64,000 nucleotides of DNA, taken from Staphylococcus auricularis. Lineage in GTDB: Bacteria > Bacillota > Bacilli > Staphylococcales > Staphylococcaceae. Where the stretch lies: the NCBI RefSeq assembly GCF_001500315.1, contig NZ_LLER01000015.1:17012-81011 (forward strand), given 5' to 3'. Position 1 is the first letter of the stretch. Every line of letters begins with the position of its first letter. The notes beneath the pieces were generated by a model. The model was not told the DNA's origin. It saw only the letters and a list, made by a program, of their open reading frames with translations, and searched no databases. Of the stretch, positions 61,443 to 64,000 are shown piece after piece. A program made the translations under genes and the position numbers.

Positions 61443-61898
61443 ATGTTACAAAAAGGAGAGCAATTTCCAGCGTTTTCATTAATCAATCAAGATGGAGAAA
61501 CCATTTCTAATGAAACCTTAAAAGGTAGAAAAGCGATTCTGTATTTCTATCCTAGAGATAATACGCCGACTTGTACGACAGAAGCATGTGATTTCCGTGA
61601 TAATATTGAATTATTCAATGATTTAGATGTTGCTGTATACGGCATTAGTGGCGATTCACAACGTAAACACCAAAATTTTAAACAAAAACTTGATTTGAAC
61701 TTCGACTTACTTGTAGATGAAGATTATCAACTTTCAAAAGATACGGGTGTCTATCAACTTAAGAAAAATTTCGGTAAAACGAATTACGGTATTGTAAGAA
61801 CAACTTTTATTATTGATGAAAATGGTCAAATTATCGACGTCATTGAAAAAGTGAAAGTGAAAGAACAAATCTCACAATTGAAAGAAATATTGGGGTGA
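61443..61898 (+). CDS. bcp: Peroxiredoxin, BCP/PrxQ type
   Basis: Bcp reduces hydrogen peroxide and organic hydroperoxides using thioredoxin. The 151-residue product has the peroxidatic Cys44 in FYPRDNTPTCTTEACDFRD and the resolving Cys49 five residues later, the atypical two-Cys arrangement. In S. aureus bcp belongs to the PerR regulon; here I find no convincing PerR box in the short gap upstream. The start follows CAGGTGAGG. The dehydrogenase gene follows immediately, and perR lies one gene further. Confidence 0.94.
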   Translation: MLQKGEQFPAFSLINQDGETISNETLKGRKAILYFYPRDNTPTCTTEACDFRDNIELFNDLDVAVYGISGDSQRKHQNFKQKLDLNFDLLVDEDYQLSKDTGVYQLKKNFGKTNYGIVRTTFIIDENGQIIDVIEKVKVKEQISQLKEILG

Positions 61899-61903
61899 TG
61901 AGC

Positions 61904-62854
61904 ATGAAAGCAATCAGTTTAAAACCTTTAAAAAGTCAGCAACAAGATTTAATCTCAGCTTTTCCCGATGTAGAATTTAAATTTACTTCAGGCGTAGGAG
62001 AGATCGACGAAACGGATAAAGCCTCTGTCGATATTCTTTTTGGCTATGATGGAGATTTAGATGAGGCGTTTTTAGCGTCATGTCCTGAGTTGAAATGGAT
62101 CGCATGGTTTGCGACAGGTGTGAATAATCTTCCATTAGACTATATAGAAAATAATGGTATACGTTTAACGAATGGTAAAGGTATCCATGCTAAGCAGATG
62201 GCAGAATTTAATATCGCTTATATTTTAGATGATTATAAGAATATGAAAACCTCTCATATCAATCAATTGAATAAAGTATACGATTCAAAAATAACTGGGA
62301 CTCGTCTAATGGGTAAAACAGCACTTATTTTAGGTACAGGAGAGATTGCTCGCCGTACAGCTTATCTATTACATGCATTTGATGTTAAAGTATTAGGCAT
62401 TAATACGAGTGGTCATGATGCAGATGAAATAGACGAGGCTTATAAATTGGACGCGCTCACAGATGTTTTACCTCAAGCTGACATTGTCATCAATACGTTA
62501 CCAGAAACAAGAGATACGATTCATTTACTTCAAAGAAAGCATTTCGAAGTAATGAAAGATGATGCATTATTTATTAATGTAGGCAGAGGTACTGTCGTTG
62601 AGGAAAATGTTTTGGTTGAAGTATTGAAAGATAAAGTGATTAGACAAGCTTATTTAGATGTTTTTGAAAATGAACCTTTAACGGAAGATAACCCATTATA
62701 TAGCTTAGATAACGTAGTAATCACAGCCCATATTACTGGTAATGGAAAAGAAAATAATCAAGAAGCGACAGATATGTTTAAGCGCAATTTGTCTCATTTT
62801 CTCAATAAGAACGAATTAATTGAGAATGAAGTTAATCCTACGCAAGGATACTAG
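61904..62854 (+). CDS. D-isomer specific 2-hydroxyacid dehydrogenase
   Basis: The 316-residue protein reduces a 2-oxoacid or oxidises a D-2-hydroxyacid with NAD(P). It shows the nucleotide-binding loop ALILGTGEIARR, the catalytic Arg in FINVGRGTVVEE, Glu in LDVFENEPL, and His in VITAHITGNG. The specific substrate is unknown. ATG 61904 is chosen because GGGGTGAT lies just upstream; ATG 61898 would overlap the bcp stop by one base. It is clearly coupled to bcp. Confidence 0.88.
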   Translation: MKAISLKPLKSQQQDLISAFPDVEFKFTSGVGEIDETDKASVDILFGYDGDLDEAFLASCPELKWIAWFATGVNNLPLDYIENNGIRLTNGKGIHAKQMAEFNIAYILDDYKNMKTSHINQLNKVYDSKITGTRLMGKTALILGTGEIARRTAYLLHAFDVKVLGINTSGHDADEIDEAYKLDALTDVLPQADIVINTLPETRDTIHLLQRKHFEVMKDDALFINVGRGTVVEENVLVEVLKDKVIRQAYLDVFENEPLTEDNPLYSLDNVVITAHITGNGKENNQEATDMFKRNLSHFLNKNELIENEVNPTQGY

Positions 62855-62872
62855 CAGAAAATCAAGTTATGT

Positions 62873-62926
62873 TTGACAGAAAATACCTGTAGAAGTTATA
62901 TTAATATTAAGTAATAATTATTATCA
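62873..62926 (+). promoter_or_regulatory. perR promoter and PerR box
   Basis: A perfect TTGACA (62873-62878) is 18 bp from TATATT (62897-62902). TAATAATTATTATCA (62912-62926) has two mismatches to the PerR box TTATAATNATTATAA and covers the expected transcription start, predicting autorepression. Confidence 0.75.
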
Positions 62927-62948
62927 AATAGAAAGACAGTGATGGAAA

Positions 62949-63407
62949 ATGAGCGCAGAGATGGAAACAGTCGAACATCAATTAGAACACTCTATCGCAT
63001 CTTTGAGAAATGCAGGTATTAGAATAACGCCACAACGCCAAGCGATATTAAAATTTATGATTACAACTGATACACATCCCACAGCTGATGAAATATATCA
63101 AGCACTATCTCCTGATTTTCCAAATATCAGTGTGGCGACGATATATAATAATTTACGTGTGTTCAAAGACATAGGTATCATCAAAGAACTCACATATGGT
63201 GATTCATCTAGCCGCTTTGATTACAGCACTCATAATCACTATCATGTCATCTGTGAAGAGTGTGGTAAAATAGTTGATTTTCATTACCCACAATTAGATG
63301 AAGTAGAACAACTCGCACAGCATGTAACCGAATTTAATGTTACGCATCACCGTATGGAAGTATATGGTATATGCAAAGAATGCCAAGAGAAGAAACAAAA
63401 CAACTAA
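62949..63407 (+). CDS. perR: Peroxide-responsive repressor PerR (Fur family)
   Basis: PerR represses peroxide-defence and iron-storage genes; Fe-catalysed oxidation of its His ligands releases DNA. The 152-residue product has the winged helix ([22 protein letters not shown]) and the regulatory metal ligands His43, Asp91, His97 and His99 region ([12 protein letters not shown]). The structural zinc site is C102-x2-C105 and C142-x2-C145. It is very close to S. aureus PerR. Targets visible in this window are ftnA and perR itself. It has its own promoter. Confidence 0.97.
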   Translation: MSAEMETVEHQLEHSIASLRNAGIRITPQRQAILKFMITTDTHPTADEIYQALSPDFPNISVATIYNNLRVFKDIGIIKELTYGDSSSRFDYSTHNHYHVICEECGKIVDFHYPQLDEVEQLAQHVTEFNVTHHRMEVYGICKECQEKKQNN

Positions 63408-63442
63408 TCATTTAAGATAGACATATGTATACAAGAAACATG

Positions 63443-63477
63443 AAAGACTTGCCTCTGGTTGGAGGTGAGTCTTTTTA
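63443..63477 (+). terminator. Terminator of perR
   Basis: AAAGACT and AGTCTTT flank an inner CCTC/GAGG stem, followed by TTTT. Confidence 0.8.
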
Positions 63478-63661
63478 TTTAGCTAATTTTAGAATTAGAG
63501 GATCAATATGCGATGATTGAATAGGGGAGAACAATTAACTAGTTGAGATGAAAGTAAGGTACGCTTTTCCTTCGCATATTTACATTTCATTTACGTTATG
63601 TACACCTTTGAGATAAACCGACATGTTATGAGTAATTTTAAATCAAAAAAGGGGTAGATAA

Positions 63662-63739
63662 ATGTTGACGAAACTACATATACTTGGTATTATAAAAAAG
63701 TCGCTTAAACGAGACGGCATCTATAAAACACATTATTAA
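63662..63739 (+). CDS. Possible 25-residue basic peptide
   Basis: An ATG follows AAAAAGGGG with about 8-base spacing. The frame encodes MLTKLHILGIIKKSLKRDGI plus five residues, a short amphipathic, basic peptide. I do not recognise it. It lies just before the rRNA promoters and has no terminator of its own. It may be a real small protein, a peptide related in character to membrane-active peptides, or chance. Confidence 0.35.
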   Translation: MLTKLHILGIIKKSLKRDGIYKTHY

Positions 63740-63758
63740 CAGAGTGTAAATTTGGCAC

Positions 63759-63787
63759 TTGTTAATATGTAAAGATTATTATAGAAT
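63759..63787 (+). promoter_or_regulatory. rRNA operon promoter P1 (candidate)
   Basis: TTGTTA (63759-63764) and TAGAAT (63782-63787) are 17 bp apart, about 86 bases upstream of the stronger promoter. Confidence 0.5.
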
Positions 63788-63844
63788 ATTAAATGTTGAG
63801 TTAAGAACACAAACAAATTCTTAAAATTAACTTAAAATTCGCTG

Positions 63845-63873
63845 TTGACTTAACAATAAATTAATGATATTAT
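63845..63873 (+). promoter_or_regulatory. rRNA operon promoter P2
   Basis: TTGACT (63845-63850) and TATTAT (63868-63873) have the ideal 17-bp spacing and lie in very AT-rich DNA, as expected of a strong ribosomal RNA promoter. Confidence 0.8.
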
Positions 63874-63879
63874 TAATTA

Positions 63880-64000
63880 TTGTAAAGCGATAAAATGAAC
63901 ATTGAAAACTGAATGACAATATGTCAACGTTAATTCCAATAAACAACGATTCAATCGTTGATTGAACAAGTGTTGAAGAAACACATTTAGCAAATATGAG
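63880..64000 (+). other. Leader of an rRNA operon (16S gene lies beyond the window)
   Basis: The boxA-like GAACATTGAAAACTGAATG (63898-63916) and following TGACAATATGTCA hairpin (63914-63926) are the sequence that precedes 16S and 23S genes in staphylococcal rrn operons. Two further hairpins, CAACGAT/ATCGTTG (63944-63960) and GTGTT/AACAC (about 63970-63983), lie in the leader. The 16S start itself is not reached. Confidence 0.82.

Larger units (their letters stand above)
63408..64000. other. Intergenic region from perR to the rRNA operon
   Basis: These 593 bases hold the perR terminator, a possible 25-residue peptide gene, tandem promoters and the start of an rRNA leader. Between 63480 and 63640 I see nothing specific. 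Confidence 0.6.

Overview
The window is core chromosome of a Staphylococcus species. It is AT-rich and carries the staphylococcal gene order and protein set: nos-pheA, pncB-nadE, pcrB-pcrA-ligA-camS, putP/gatCAB, dgkB-rlmD, murT-gatD, map-vraUTSR, ampS, sgtB-recX-mutY, a Sav1866-type ABC exporter, hemL-bcp-perR. Many products look nearly collinear with S. aureus proteins as I remember them, but residue differences suggest a non-aureus species; I cannot name it without a search. I see no prophage, insertion sequence, CRISPR array or tRNA.

Layout. 1-5.6 kb: a small membrane protein, a LexA-boxed YolD-like gene, a beta-propeller lactonase, a frameshifted aldehyde dehydrogenase, pyrophosphatase ppaC and a nicotinamidase-like hydrolase. 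5.8-8.7 kb: a beta-helix protein and the dicarboxylate transporter sdcS, with a cre-like site before sdcS. 8.7-14 kb: nos-pheA (an in-frame stop sits just after the apparent ancestral nos start), NAD salvage genes pncB-nadE, and a DUF2179/NETI pair. 14.4-28 kb: purB, a TrpR-like regulator, the pcrB-pcrA-ligA-camS operon, putP, and gatCAB; a consensus cre lies between putP and gatC. 28.5-38.5 kb: dgkB, rlmD, dinB, a DEDDh exonuclease, ferritin under a PerR box, murT-gatD (lipid II amidation), a UPF0421 protein and map. 38.6-49 kb: the vraUTSR cell-wall stress system, carbonic anhydrase, a YihY-type membrane protein, ptpA, ampS, a thioesterase, YfkAB radical SAM protein and a DJ-1/PfpI protein. 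49.4-54 kb: sgtB behind a structured leader, then recX-yfhH followed by a TagH-like protein whose ATPase motifs are all degenerate and its TagG-like membrane partner. 54-63.4 kb: a YfhP-type protein, mutY, ntdP, the ABC exporter, a second aromatic-acid-exporter-type protein, hemL, bcp, a 2-hydroxyacid dehydrogenase and perR. The window ends inside the leader of an rRNA operon; its promoter is visible but the 16S gene is not.

How the genes work together. Three themes recur. Cell envelope: murT-gatD, vraUTSR, sgtB, the TagGH-like pair, dgkB and pcrB act on lipid II, wall polymers or membrane lipids, and sgtB is a known VraSR target in S. aureus. DNA maintenance: pcrA, ligA, dinB, recX, mutY, the exonuclease and the LexA-boxed yolD. 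Peroxide and iron: perR, ftnA and bcp, with readable PerR boxes at perR and ftnA.

The most unusual features are the degenerate TagGH-like pair (51.5-54 kb), the nos leader stop, the one-base lesion in aldA, the LexA box inside the yolD promoter, and several long inverted repeats with no assigned role. Family names and comparisons with S. aureus are from memory of those proteins, not from a search.
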